A stretch of DNA of 56,360 bases from Candidatus Aminicenantota bacterium (GTDB taxonomy: Bacteria; Acidobacteriota; Aminicenantia; Aminicenantales; Aminicenantaceae), in NCBI GenBank assembly GCA_011772475.1, contig WVZK01000143.1, positions 1 to 56,360 on the forward strand, in the 5' to 3' direction. A program made the position numbers and the translations under genes. Shown here one piece after another: positions 42,557 through 52,711 of this stretch (positions within the stretch are counted from its first letter, which is position 1; each line of letters begins with the position of its first letter). The notes under the pieces are model-generated. The model did not search any database, had not been told where the DNA came from, and saw nothing but the letters and a program-made list of their open reading frames with translations.

Positions 42557-43461
42557 AGCCGAAAAGAATCCATGCAGTGGTTCTGCTGTTTTCGCTTAAT
42601 GCTCTTCTCTTGGGGAACCAGCAGAAAACGATAAAAGACGATCTGGATTATCCTTTTGTTATAACTTCTCCTCCTCAAAGAATCATTTCCCTGGCTCCCA
42701 ACATAACAGAGATTCTTTTTAATCTTGATTTAGGGGAAAAGGTTGTCGGAGTCACCCGCTATTGTGACTTTCCCGAGAAAGCCTTGAAGAAAGAAAAAAT
42801 CGGGGGATTGGTTGATCCTAATCTCGAAAAGATAATCGATCTTAAACCTGATTTAATCATTGGCTTTCGAGGAAATCCTCTAAGAATCATAGAGCGCCTT
42901 AGAAGCCTCCATCTTCCTTTGTTTGTCTTAGAAATGGGAACAAATCTGGAAACTGTATTCATCATCATCGAAAAAATAGGAATAATCACCCAAGAGGAAA
43001 AAAAGGCAGAAATCCTTGTTGAATCTCTTAAAAAAAGATACGACAAAACTCAGACAAAGCTCCGTAACGTACAGCATGAACCAAGAGTCTTTCTATCTAT
43101 CCATGGCAATGGTCTCTGGACCTGTGGAAAAGGGAGCTTCCTTGACGACCTTGTCGGAAAGGCCAGGGGAGTGAATATTGCCGGAAACATGCCCAGGAAA
43201 TGGCTTCACTACAACCGAGAACAACTCATCCATGATAATCCTGAAGTCATCATAACCTTATCCAAATCACGAGCAGAATTCTCCAAGGTCAAAGATTGGA
43301 TAATAAACGAAGCTCATCTAAAGGAAATAAAGGCCGTCAAGACAGACAGGATTTATTTTCTGGATGAAAACCTCGCTACCCGGCCAGGCCCTCGCCTTAT
43401 AGATGCTCTGGAAGAACTGGCTCGAATCCTCCATCCCCAATTTTTCAAGGAAGAGCGTTGA
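42553..43461 (+). CDS. Periplasmic substrate-binding protein, BtuF/FhuD-like
   Basis: Captures the imported metal chelate or vitamin. The 302-residue protein has an N-terminal signal (HAVVLLFSLNALLLG), then 'PPQRIISLAPNITEILFNLDLGEKVVGVTRYCDFP' typical of the BtuF cluster, a central helix and 'NPEVIITLS'. The start codon overlaps the ATPase stop (ATGA) and is preceded by GGGGAGG. The phrase 'SLAPNITEIL...VGVT.YC.FP' is common in BtuF-like proteins, making cobalamin the leading guess, and the neighbouring mutase at 47.4 kb needs B12. A heme or siderophore substrate cannot be excluded. Confidence 0.88.
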   Translation: MKPKRIHAVVLLFSLNALLLGNQQKTIKDDLDYPFVITSPPQRIISLAPNITEILFNLDLGEKVVGVTRYCDFPEKALKKEKIGGLVDPNLEKIIDLKPDLIIGFRGNPLRIIERLRSLHLPLFVLEMGTNLETVFIIIEKIGIITQEEKKAEILVESLKKRYDKTQTKLRNVQHEPRVFLSIHGNGLWTCGKGSFLDDLVGKARGVNIAGNMPRKWLHYNREQLIHDNPEVIITLSKSRAEFSKVKDWIINEAHLKEIKAVKTDRIYFLDENLATRPGPRLIDALEELARILHPQFFKEER

Positions 43462-44447
43462 AAACAAGGGTGAAAAAACTAAGGCTTCTCCTAGTTCTTC
43501 TTATCCTTCTTATTGCGGGATTTCTGATCTCTCTTCTTGAAGGTCCTGTTGAGACGAATTTTAATGATCTGTGGAATCTTGTAGTCAAAAACGATAGCAC
43601 CTTCAGGACAATCTTCGTCGACCTCAGGCTATCTCGCGCGCTTTTAGCTTTCCTAGTAGGAGCCAGTCTCTCGCTTTCCGGGGCAATCCTCCAAGGATAC
43701 TTCCAAAATCCGATGGCCGGTCCGTTTGTCGTCGGCGTCTCCTCTGGAGCTTCCTTTGGGGCTGTCCTCTGCATTTATCTCGGATTGAACATAAGAATCA
43801 TCGGTTTTTCTGTTCAGAGCATTTTTGCCTTTGCTTCAGGGTTTGTCATCGTCTCTCTTGTCTATCTCCTCTCCCAAAGAAAAGGTGTTTTTAAGGTTGA
43901 AACCCTGCTCCTGACAGGAATAGCCGCAGGGGCTCTTGCCTCAGCTCTAACGTCCTTTATGATATTCCTTAAAGCAGATCACTTCGAACAGGCAGTTTTC
44001 TGGCTCCTGGGAAGTTTTGCTCTTTCTGACTGGAATCAAATTACTGCCGTCTTGCCTTACTTTTTTCTTTGCTTTATCATCGCGCAATGGCTGGCCAAGG
44101 ACATGAACCTCCTCGTCTTGGGGGACGATGTAGCCCAATCATTGGGCTGTCCGGTTAGTAGCGTCAGGAAAACCTTCCTGGCCATATCCACATTCCTTGC
44201 TGCCTCTTCAGTCTCTGTCTCCGGAATCATCGGCTTTGTCGGCCTGATTGTTCCCCATTGGATCCGGATTCTCATAGGGCCTGATCACCGATGCCTCTTC
44301 TTCTTCTCTTCTCTGACAGGGGGAATCTTTCTCATCTACTCAGATCTTCTGGCCCGCACTCTGCTCCAGGGCGAGCTGCCCATCGGAATCATCACTGCAG
44401 TCGTGGGCGCTCCCTTCTTCATCTATCTCCTTAGCCAACGAAAATAA
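43458..44447 (+). CDS. Iron-siderophore/cobalamin-type ABC transporter permease (BtuC/FecCD)
   Basis: A membrane channel of about nine to ten helices in 329 residues. Family motifs are 'RLSRALLAFLVGASLSLSGAILQGYFQNPMAGPFVVGVSSGASFGAV' (given here only as a shape: the RL.R...GA.L...G...Q...NP.A.P...G...GA pattern at residues 53-100), 'GFVGLIVPHWIR' near residue 260 and the C-terminal 'ELPIGIITAVVGAPFFIYLL'. The TTG start at 43458 overlaps the preceding stop and has an AAGGA site six bases before it. It completes the importer. Confidence 0.9.
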   Translation: MKTRVKKLRLLLVLLILLIAGFLISLLEGPVETNFNDLWNLVVKNDSTFRTIFVDLRLSRALLAFLVGASLSLSGAILQGYFQNPMAGPFVVGVSSGASFGAVLCIYLGLNIRIIGFSVQSIFAFASGFVIVSLVYLLSQRKGVFKVETLLLTGIAAGALASALTSFMIFLKADHFEQAVFWLLGSFALSDWNQITAVLPYFFLCFIIAQWLAKDMNLLVLGDDVAQSLGCPVSSVRKTFLAISTFLAASSVSVSGIIGFVGLIVPHWIRILIGPDHRCLFFFSSLTGGIFLIYSDLLARTLLQGELPIGIITAVVGAPFFIYLLSQRK

Positions 44448-44454
44448 ACAACAT

Positions 44455-44484
44455 TTGTCTATTCTCCCAGAGAAATGTTAAAAT
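44455..44484 (+). promoter_or_regulatory. Candidate promoter of the gene at 44494
   Basis: TTGTCT (44455-44460) and TAAAAT (44479-44484) are 18 bases apart. Transcription would begin about 44491, three bases before the ATG, which makes this another near-leaderless candidate. Readthrough from the permease is the alternative, in which case GAGGCG before the ATG would serve as the binding site. Confidence 0.4.
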
Positions 44485-44493
44485 GAGGCGCTC

Positions 44494-45072
44494 ATGAAAT
44501 TCTTTTTCGTTAGAGACTATTCGAGAAAATACAGATATTTTTCGGCTGAGACCTTAAACCAAATCAAAGTCAAATCATCTCGCTGGAAAGAAATCTGGGA
44601 ATTGGCTAAAAAGAAGCTTATGCTAATGCCCCAAAAAGTTCTCAGGCAGGAGCTGGCTTTCGGAAAAGCCCTGAAATTGGAGGAGGAGAAGATCCAGGTT
44701 TTTCACGCAGGCCAACTGGAGGAGAAGAAAATAAAGAGCAAATTCTATTTCTTCCTTCAGAGACAGAGAACAAAGCACATATTCCTTCTCACAGGAGAAG
44801 TTCTGCTCCTCCCCATAAGCGGATTAGCCGTCATCCTCCCAGGTCCGAACGTCTTCTTCGGCTACTTAGCTCTTTTAATGATTACTCACTGGCAGGCTTT
44901 AAAAGGAATAAACCGGTTGCTGATGAAAGAACATGAGTTTATCCCCTCTTCATTCTTCAGAGATTGGGAGCAGACGCTCGAATCTAATAGAGAAGAAAGC
45001 TTTGGTCCAATCCTAAAAAAAATCGAAAAAGAATACAACCTCCAAGACATTCGCAAAGTCCTTTGGAGATAG
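44494..45072 (+). CDS. Membrane-associated protein of unknown function, faint resemblance to the Mit_KHE1 family
   Basis: A 192-residue protein. A charged N-terminal half (residues 1-90) leads to one or two hydrophobic segments (HIFLLTGEVLLLPISGLAVI and 'FFGYLALLMITHW') separated by 'LPGPNVFFG', and then a charged tail. The order 'LP..... LPGPNV.F.Y......HW.A.KG' recalls the mitochondrial K+/H+ exchange-related (Mit_KHE1) family, but this is a memory-based match and weak. It lies between the ABC importer and a DUF948/YtxH-like pair. Confidence 0.6.
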   Translation: MKFFFVRDYSRKYRYFSAETLNQIKVKSSRWKEIWELAKKKLMLMPQKVLRQELAFGKALKLEEEKIQVFHAGQLEEKKIKSKFYFFLQRQRTKHIFLLTGEVLLLPISGLAVILPGPNVFFGYLALLMITHWQALKGINRLLMKEHEFIPSSFFRDWEQTLESNREESFGPILKKIEKEYNLQDIRKVLWR

Positions 45073-45147
45073 GCGGACACGAAAAACCACAAACATTGAT
45101 CAGGCTGGGTGATTGAGAAAACCGTGAGAAAGGTAATCCTTTTTCAT

Positions 45148-45176
45148 TTGACAAAGAATAGATTTTATTTTATCTA
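45148..45176 (+). promoter_or_regulatory. Promoter of the DUF948-like gene
   Basis: TTGACA (45148-45153) and TATCTA (45171-45176) are 17 bases apart. Transcription would begin about six bases before the ATG at 45189, and no ribosome binding site is seen, so the start is near-leaderless. Confidence 0.6.
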
Positions 45177-45188
45177 TTAATAACTGCA

Positions 45189-45563
45189 ATGTCGTTAACC
45201 TTAAGCCAGTTTTTGTTCCTGGTGATAACAATCTGCATTGTTGTATCTGTCGCCTTCCTTGTCGCTCTTATTGTCCAGCTTCGAAAGACAGCCAAAGAGG
45301 GTGAAGAAACTCTTGTTGAACTACGGGACCTAATCGAAAACTTGAGGCAAACAGACAAAAAAGTGAACGCAAAAATAGATGATCTGACGCCTGTGATCGA
45401 AGCCGCGAAGACAATTGCTGCCAGAATTTCAGATATCGCTTGGCTCTTTACGGCAAGAGTCTTCAAGCCCTCCACCAAATACTGGCCGTATATATTTCCC
45501 ATACTTCGACTTGGTTGGCGACACTTGAAAAAAAAAGGAGGTAAAAAAAATGTCAAACGATAG
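45189..45563 (+). CDS. DUF948-like membrane-anchored coiled-coil protein
   Basis: A 124-residue protein with one N-terminal membrane helix (LFLVITICIVVSVAFLVALIV) followed by a coiled coil (KTAKEGEETLVELRDLIENL) and 'VIEAAKTIAARISDIAWLF', the layout of DUF948/YtxG proteins. These are often paired with YtxH proteins as here; in Bacillus ytxG and ytxH belong to the general stress operon. Its function is unknown. Its end overlaps the next gene by 14 bases. Confidence 0.7.
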   Translation: MSLTLSQFLFLVITICIVVSVAFLVALIVQLRKTAKEGEETLVELRDLIENLRQTDKKVNAKIDDLTPVIEAAKTIAARISDIAWLFTARVFKPSTKYWPYIFPILRLGWRHLKKKGGKKNVKR

Positions 45564-45876
45564 AGGCGCGAGTTTCTTTGAAGTCACTTTCTCATTTCTA
45601 ATCGGCACAGCCACAGGCTTTATCCTGGGCGTCCTTTTTGCCCCTACAAGCGGAGCAGAGACAAGGAAGAAAATCGGAGAAACAGCTGTTAAAACAGGAG
45701 AGAAAGCTAAAGAAGGTTATGAAAAAATCGCCAAAGAAGCTGAAAAAGGAATAAAGATCGTAAAAGAAAAAACCTCTGAAGGACTAGATACTTTAAAGGA
45801 GTTTGTCGAGAGGAAACAGGAAGAAATCTTTAAAAAGAAAGAGGAGGCCGCTAAGGAGGAAGAAGGGAAAAAATAA
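45550..45876 (+). CDS. YtxH-like small membrane protein
   Basis: A 108-residue protein with one hydrophobic N-terminal segment (FSFLIGTATGFILGVLFAP) carrying the YtxH/GvpP motif 'G...G...G.LFAP.SG.ETR', then a repeated amphipathic helix rich in Lys, Glu, Gly and Ala ('EKAKEGYEKIAKEAEKG'). A strong AGGAGG site lies seven bases before the ATG. It forms a pair with the DUF948-like gene. Envelope stress or scaffolding is the usual suggestion for this family; no enzymatic activity is indicated. Confidence 0.75.
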   Translation: MSNDRGASFFEVTFSFLIGTATGFILGVLFAPTSGAETRKKIGETAVKTGEKAKEGYEKIAKEAEKGIKIVKEKTSEGLDTLKEFVERKQEEIFKKKEEAAKEEEGKK

Positions 45877-47253
<1,377 letters not shown>

Positions 47254-47355
47254 TAGGCGAAAGAATTCGTTATTGAAACTCATGCTTAATCATGAAAAGC
47301 ACTTTATGCCAAACCTGTGACAAAGGGAAGATTACCAAAGAAGTCTGAGCGGATC

Positions 47356-48963
47356 ATGGCCTCAGATAAAGAAAGAAAAGATAAATTTTTCACTACCTCG
47401 CAGATTGAAATTAAAAGAACTTACAGCGAAAAAGATCTAGCTAAGTTCAACTATTCCCGGGATCTTGGTGATCCCGGGAACTACCCTTTTACGCGGGGAA
47501 TATACCCAACCATGTACAGGGGAAAATTGTGGACTATGCGCCAGTATGCTGGTTTTGGAACAGCGGAGGAATCCAACAGAAGATACCGCTTTCTCCTTTC
47601 CCAGGGCCAGACAGGGCTAAGCGTAGCTTTTGATCTTCCCACCCAACTCGGCTTAGATTCGGACCATCCCCTGGCCAAAGGAGAAGTGGGCAAAGTAGGA
47701 GTTGCTATAGACTCCCTCGATGATATGGAGATACTTTTCAACCGCATTCCTCTCGATAAAGTCAGCGTCTCCATGACAATCAACTCAACAGCAGCCATTA
47801 TTCTCGCCATGTACTTGGCTCTAGCTCAAAAAAAAAGAGTAGCCTGGAGCAAGCTCTCAGGGACAATCCAAAACGATATTCTCAAAGAATATATCGCAAG
47901 GGGAACGTACATATACCCTCCTCACGCTTCTCTTAAAATCATAACAGACATTCTTGCCTTCTGCCAAAAAAATGTTCCTCAATGGAACACGATGAGCATC
48001 AGCGGCTACCACATCAGAGAAGCGGGAGCCACAGCTGTTCAGGAACTGGCCTTCACCTTAGCTAACGCTATAACCTATATCGAAGCCGCCAGAAAAGCAG
48101 GCCTTGAGGTGGACGACTTCGCCCCTCGCCTTTCTTTCTTCCTGGCATCCCATAATAACTTCTTTGAAGAGATTGCCAAGTTTCGTGCTGCAAGGCGAAT
48201 ATGGGCCAGGCTCATGAGAGAAAAATATAAGGCAAAAAATCCTCTCTCCTGGAAATTCAGGTTCCACACCCAAACAAGCGGAGTCACCCTCCTTGCCCAA
48301 CAACCTGAAAACAACATCATCAGGATCGCCCTTCAAGCACTAGCCGCTATACTTGGAGGCACTCAATCTCTTCACACAAACTCCAGGGACGAAGCCCTGG
48401 CTCTCCCCAGCGAGGAATCTGTACAGATAGCGCTCAGGACGCAGCAAATCATTGCCCACGAAAGCGGAGTGATTAATACAGTTGATCCCTTGGGACACTC
48501 TTATTTTATCGAGAGCTTAACCAATCAGATTGAAAAAAAGGTAATGGAATATCTCCAAAGAATAGAAGATTGGGGAGGAATGCTTGCCGCTATTGAAAAA
48601 GGATTTATTCAGAAAGAAATTCAGGAAAGTGCCTATAAATATCAAAAACAAATTGAAAGTAAAGAACAGATTATCGTCAGTCTCAACGAGTACAAAAATA
48701 AAGAAGAAAAAATTCGCTTTAGGCTCTACTATCCTCCAAAAAAGCTGGAAAAGGCCCAGATAAAAAAACTCAGGCTCCTAAAAGAAAAAAGGTCAACAAA
48801 ACAAGTGGAAAGCGTGCTACAGGCATTAAGAGAGGCGGTTGAGGCTAAAGAGAATCTTGTTCCTTATATTATCAGCGCTGTCAAAGCCATGGCTACTCTG
48901 GGAGAAATATCTTCTGTCCTCAAAGAGGCTTACGGCACTTTTAACGAATCGATCGCCATCTGA
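47356..48963 (+). CDS. Methylmalonyl-CoA mutase large (substrate-binding) subunit without B12 domain
   Basis: Interconverts methylmalonyl-CoA and succinyl-CoA with adenosylcobalamin. The protein of about 535 residues covers only the TIM-barrel catalytic part: '[36 protein letters not shown]' pattern (RQYAGF Tyr present), '[21 protein letters not shown]' with the Arg of the CoA-substrate pocket, '[26 protein letters not shown]', and '[20 protein letters not shown]'. The Tyr and Arg point to methylmalonyl-CoA rather than isobutyryl-CoA. The C-terminal cobalamin-binding domain with DxHxxG is absent, so a separate small subunit is needed; none is in the window. I use the ATG at 47356; a GTG at 47317 lacks a binding site. 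Confidence 0.88.
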   Translation: MASDKERKDKFFTTSQIEIKRTYSEKDLAKFNYSRDLGDPGNYPFTRGIYPTMYRGKLWTMRQYAGFGTAEESNRRYRFLLSQGQTGLSVAFDLPTQLGLDSDHPLAKGEVGKVGVAIDSLDDMEILFNRIPLDKVSVSMTINSTAAIILAMYLALAQKKRVAWSKLSGTIQNDILKEYIARGTYIYPPHASLKIITDILAFCQKNVPQWNTMSISGYHIREAGATAVQELAFTLANAITYIEAARKAGLEVDDFAPRLSFFLASHNNFFEEIAKFRAARRIWARLMREKYKAKNPLSWKFRFHTQTSGVTLLAQQPENNIIRIALQALAAILGGTQSLHTNSRDEALALPSEESVQIALRTQQIIAHESGVINTVDPLGHSYFIESLTNQIEKKVMEYLQRIEDWGGMLAAIEKGFIQKEIQESAYKYQKQIESKEQIIVSLNEYKNKEEKIRFRLYYPPKKLEKAQIKKLRLLKEKRSTKQVESVLQALREAVEAKENLVPYIISAVKAMATLGEISSVLKEAYGTFNESIAI

Positions 48964-49247
48964 GCCACCTCATATGACTTCTTGACATTGCCCTGCTGCA
49001 ACTCTAAGATAAATCCATGTGCAGGAATATCAAGTATAAAATCTCATTCTTCTCGTTTGCCCTGTTTCTTCTTCCCCTGGAAGGCTTCAAAATTGATAGA
49101 CCCATGGACCTCTCTTCAAAATCAGTATTTTAATCCTGATGAAGGAAGCATCACCATTGGTATCAAAGTTATATGCCAAATTCTCTTGGACTATCTCGAG
49201 CGCCAGGTCTATGTTGATTCATATCTACTTAAGTCTTCGTTAGGCCG

Positions 49248-51617
49248 ATGGCTTTTCCCTTTCTCTTCCTGGCTTTATCGCTGGCATCTGGAATTTTGCT
49301 CTCTTCTCTTCTATCCTTTACCTTGCTTACCTGGATCTTATCCCTGCTGGCATCCCTCGCTTCTGCCTGGCTCCTCTTTCTCCTGAGAAAAGAAAGACAG
49401 GCTTTCTTTATTATCCTCATCTCTACCTTTTTACTCGGGGCAAGCCTCTATTCTTTTTCCAGCAAGAATTTCGATGAAAATTCTCTTCACAGGCTGAAGC
49501 TCTCGAATTATGCTGATTTTTACGGCACGTTGTACAAATCTCCGTCCCTTGGGCCTGATAAGGACATTCTCTTCTTAAAGGTGAAAAAAGTTTTTTACGA
49601 GAATAAACAGGAAAATATAAAGGGAAATCTGAGAGTCACCGTGCCCCATTCCTCAGTGTCTTCATCCCCACTCAGACTTTTTGTCCATGACAAAGTTAAA
49701 GTTTCGGCCAGTCTTTTATCTTCTAAAGGCTATAGCAACTTCAAAGCATCCACTTCGAATGCATACTTCAAGAGTCAGAACATCCACAACAGGGCTTTTA
49801 CCAAGAGCGCACTACTTGTAGAAAGATTAGAATCCGGAAAAAAGTATTCTCCTTTGTATCTGGTATCTGTTTTGCGCCAAAGCCTGCAGGACAAAATCGA
49901 AAACCATTTTTCTTCTGAAAAAGGCGTGCTCTCTCCTCAGGGAGCTGTTCTTGAGGCGCTCCTTTTAGGTGAAAGATCAAGAATGGATCCCACTATCACC
50001 AAATCGCTACAAAGGGCCGGAATTTATCACCTTTTTGCTATTTCTGGAGCTCATATTGCCATCATTTCCTTCTTTCTTTTCTCTCTTTTGAAGCTTTCAA
50101 GATTGCCCACGCGCCTTTCCTATCTGTGTGTGATTGCTTTTCTCTTCTTTTATGCCTTCCTGGTGGAAGGCAGGCCTTCTGTGATGAGGGCCACAATAAT
50201 GGCTGTTGCCTTTCTTTTGGGGAAACTCATCTGGAGGAATGTCAACCTAATCAACACCATCTCCATCAGCGCCTTTATCCTTCTTTTTTTCAATCCCTTT
50301 AGCTTGTTTAATGTAGGATTTCAGCTTACTTTTGCTGCCACCTTTTCCATCATTCTTTTTTTCCCCAGGATTATTAAATACTTTCCCCGCCTTCCCTTGA
50401 GAATCAGCGAGATCATAGTTCTATCCCTTACCGCCCAACTCGGAGTTTTTCCTTTTATAGCCAGCTCTTTCAACAGAGTGACTTTCTCCTCTCTTATCCT
50501 TAACTATGCAGCACTGCCTCTGGTAGGACTGATCATGGCCGGCGGCTATATATTCCTTTTCGTTTCCTTCGCAAGCTCTTTCCTGGCCCAACTGCTCGCC
50601 AAAGGCATAGATTTTCTCATAAACCTCCTTGTCAGTTGTTCACATCTGTTTGACAAGGTCTCTTTCATTTCCTACCGAATACCAACACCTCATCTTATCA
50701 CCATAATCGGCTATTTCCTTTTTTTTCTTCTCTTGCTCCTGCCTACCAAAATAAAGAGGCAAAAATTGGCTCTTACCGTCCTTTTTCTTGCCTTTTTTGC
50801 CGTTTTGATATCCTATCCTTTTCCATCTGTATCCAAAAACCTTAAGCTCACTCTTATCGATGTCGGACAGGGCGAGTCTATATTGGTTGAATTTCCCGGC
50901 CATAAAAAAATGCTTATCGATGGAGGCGGTTATCCAGAGGGAACTTTTGATATGGGCGAGCATGTAGTTTCTCCTTTCCTTTGGCAGAAAGGAATAAAAA
51001 AAATTGAATACTTGGTTTTAACCCATGCTCACCCTGATCATCTAAACGGCTTAAAAGCAGTCGCCCAAAATTTTAAGATAGGTGAATACTGGGAGGCTTT
51101 CAGTCCGCTGGAAAGCGATCCATACACAGCGTTCAAAAGATCGCTCTCTTCATCGGTTTCTCACAAAAGATTTTTCCGTGGCCACTCCCATCAGGAAAAA
51201 AGGATTAGAATCGAGGTTCTTCATCCTGAAAAAGGAGAGCCCTATGTTGACGCAATAAGCAATGACCATTCTCTTGTACTCAGGCTCTCCTACGATCAAA
51301 TTTCATTTCTCCTCCCCGGCGATATCACCGTAGAAGCTGAACAAATGATTTTAGGAAGCTCCGGGGAAATAAAAAGTCAAGTGCTCAAATCTCCTCACCA
51401 CGGAAGCGCATCTTCAAGCACAGAAGCGTTTCTCGACAGAGTATCTCCGGAAATCGTCGTGATCTCTGTAGGCGAAAATAATACGTACGGCTTTCCAAAT
51501 CATGAAGTTTTAGAAAGATACAAAAAGATAGGGGCAAAAGTCTACCGGACCGACGTTCATGGAGCAGTGGAAGTTTCCTCAGATGGAAGGACAATTTTTG
51601 TCCGCACAGCCCATTAG
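49248..51617 (+). CDS. comEC: ComEC/Rec2 DNA uptake channel protein
   Basis: Inner-membrane channel for single-stranded DNA entering during natural transformation. The 789-residue protein has an N-terminal membrane region, an OB-fold-like periplasmic domain (about 65-170), the Competence domain with several helices ('GLYHLFAISGAHIAIISF'-type motif, here 'GIYHLFAISGAHIAII'), and a C-terminal metallo-beta-lactamase domain (LIDVGQGESILVEFPG, THAHPDHLNG, LLPGDI, 'LKSPHHGS'), including the intact HxHxDH motif. All parts are full length. ComEA and other competence genes are not in the window. The 284 bases before it hold no gene that I recognise. Confidence 0.94.
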   Translation: MAFPFLFLALSLASGILLSSLLSFTLLTWILSLLASLASAWLLFLLRKERQAFFIILISTFLLGASLYSFSSKNFDENSLHRLKLSNYADFYGTLYKSPSLGPDKDILFLKVKKVFYENKQENIKGNLRVTVPHSSVSSSPLRLFVHDKVKVSASLLSSKGYSNFKASTSNAYFKSQNIHNRAFTKSALLVERLESGKKYSPLYLVSVLRQSLQDKIENHFSSEKGVLSPQGAVLEALLLGERSRMDPTITKSLQRAGIYHLFAISGAHIAIISFFLFSLLKLSRLPTRLSYLCVIAFLFFYAFLVEGRPSVMRATIMAVAFLLGKLIWRNVNLINTISISAFILLFFNPFSLFNVGFQLTFAATFSIILFFPRIIKYFPRLPLRISEIIVLSLTAQLGVFPFIASSFNRVTFSSLILNYAALPLVGLIMAGGYIFLFVSFASSFLAQLLAKGIDFLINLLVSCSHLFDKVSFISYRIPTPHLITIIGYFLFFLLLLLPTKIKRQKLALTVLFLAFFAVLISYPFPSVSKNLKLTLIDVGQGESILVEFPGHKKMLIDGGGYPEGTFDMGEHVVSPFLWQKGIKKIEYLVLTHAHPDHLNGLKAVAQNFKIGEYWEAFSPLESDPYTAFKRSLSSSVSHKRFFRGHSHQEKRIRIEVLHPEKGEPYVDAISNDHSLVLRLSYDQISFLLPGDITVEAEQMILGSSGEIKSQVLKSPHHGSASSSTEAFLDRVSPEIVVISVGENNTYGFPNHEVLERYKKIGAKVYRTDVHGAVEVSSDGRTIFVRTAH

Positions 51618-52030
51618 GATAAAATAAAAGGGGACAAGCTACTTTTTCAGGAAATAAAAGGGGGCAGGCTACTTTTTCAGTGCTCTTTTTTCCGTTGGCA
51701 GGGCTTCATCCCGGAGGCTGTCCTTTTCTTATAGAAAAAGTAGCCTCCCCTTTTTTCTCTTTTTCTCTATTAAACTGGAGTGGTGAGGATAGGTCATCTT
51801 TTTAGGTGAGGGAAAAAAGAAAAAAAGTCATTCCCCAAATCATCTCAAAGGGGTATTTACTTATATGGGGTTTTTTATTACCTTTATTTTGTGGCAATAG
51901 TGAATCTCCGATCCTTTTTATTGCCAAACTGAGGTGAGATAGAGTCAGTAATCCTTGGTGTTTGCCAGTTGTTAGCTTGATTGACATAAAAATTTATGAT
52001 GTATAAAATAAATTTTAAAGAGAAGGAAAA
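51618..52030. repeat. Repeat-rich gap after comEC, with a 30-base tandem duplication
   Basis: 51621-51650 and 51651-51680 are a tandem copy of one 30-base unit (three mismatches), each containing GGGG(A/G)CA(A/G)GCTACTTTTTC. A third, inverted copy (GAAAAAGTAGCCTCCCC) follows at about 51734-51750, so a long hairpin can form downstream of comEC. A further inverted repeat, TGGCAATA (51892-51899) / TATTGCCA (51919-51926), lies between that and the promoter of the next gene. I see no gene in this stretch. Confidence 0.75.
51981..52009 (+). promoter_or_regulatory. Promoter of the gene at 52031
   Basis: A perfect TTGACA (51981-51986) and TAAAAT (52004-52009) are 17 bases apart, with an AAGGA site at 52023-52027. 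It shares TTGACATAAAA and GTATAAAAT with the pal promoter at 15520. Confidence 0.65.
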
Positions 52031-52600
52031 ATGAGTTTCAAAAAAATAATCGTAGGAATCTCTCTCCCTTTATTCCTTACTTCTGTCCTTTCCTCTCAAA
52101 GCTTGGTTGAGTTAGCCAAAAAGGAAAAAGAACGAAGAGAAAAACTGAAAGGCCAAAGTAAGACAGTTATCACCAATGCCGACCTGTCAAACATTAAAAG
52201 AGGCCCGGCACTTACAACTTCAAGACAGGCAGACACTATAGAAGGAAGCGAGGTGACAGGAAGTTCCTCTGAAGCATCTGCTCAGGATAAGTCAGAGCCA
52301 TCAAGAGCCAGACCCAGATCCACAAGAGCTGAAGGCGCAGACAGAGTTGAACCTCAAGAAAACACGCAGGCTGAACTCGAACAGAAATGGAAAAGCGCTA
52401 GAGAGCAGGTAGGTTTACTGACCACGAGGATGAACGGCCTATGGCAAGAATTTTACAGCATGGACGACATGAGTTCCCGAGAAGAAATTCAGAGAGAAAT
52501 AAGCGAAACTTCTCTGAGACTTCAGAAAGCTAAAGAAGAAGAAGCCAAGGCCAGGCAAGAATATCAGGCGGCAAGGTCTGGAGCTAGAACCCGAAAATAG
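52031..52600 (+). CDS. Secreted coiled-coil protein of unknown function
   Basis: A 189-residue protein with a signal peptide (to about residue 22: IIVGISLPLFLTSVLSSQS) followed by 'LVELAKKEKERREKLKGQS' and 'TVITNADL'. I associate that opening with exported proteins in Acidobacteria and Aminicenantes. The middle (60-110) is low-complexity Ser/Glu/Arg. The C-terminal third is a charged coiled coil (EQKWKSAREQVGLLTTRMNGL ... QREISETSLRLQKAKEEEAK). It is probably periplasmic, and its strong promoter suggests abundance. No enzymatic motif is present. It is a single-gene unit. Confidence 0.7.
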   Translation: MSFKKIIVGISLPLFLTSVLSSQSLVELAKKEKERREKLKGQSKTVITNADLSNIKRGPALTTSRQADTIEGSEVTGSSSEASAQDKSEPSRARPRSTRAEGADRVEPQENTQAELEQKWKSAREQVGLLTTRMNGLWQEFYSMDDMSSREEIQREISETSLRLQKAKEEEAKARQEYQAARSGARTRK

Positions 52601-52711
52601 CCCTAACAAGAAAGCAAAGAATAAGGGAAAAGAGTACCCTTTCCAAACTATTCTGATTTCCCTCAGCAAATCCCAAGAAAAAAGAGCAAGTTCTCCTTTA
52701 TTTACTTTTAT

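Noticed and set aside
48982-49386. 134-residue open frame between the mutase and comEC
   Set aside because: It overlaps the start of comEC in another frame, has no ribosome site and no recognisable domain. All six frames of the 284-base gap gave nothing convincing.
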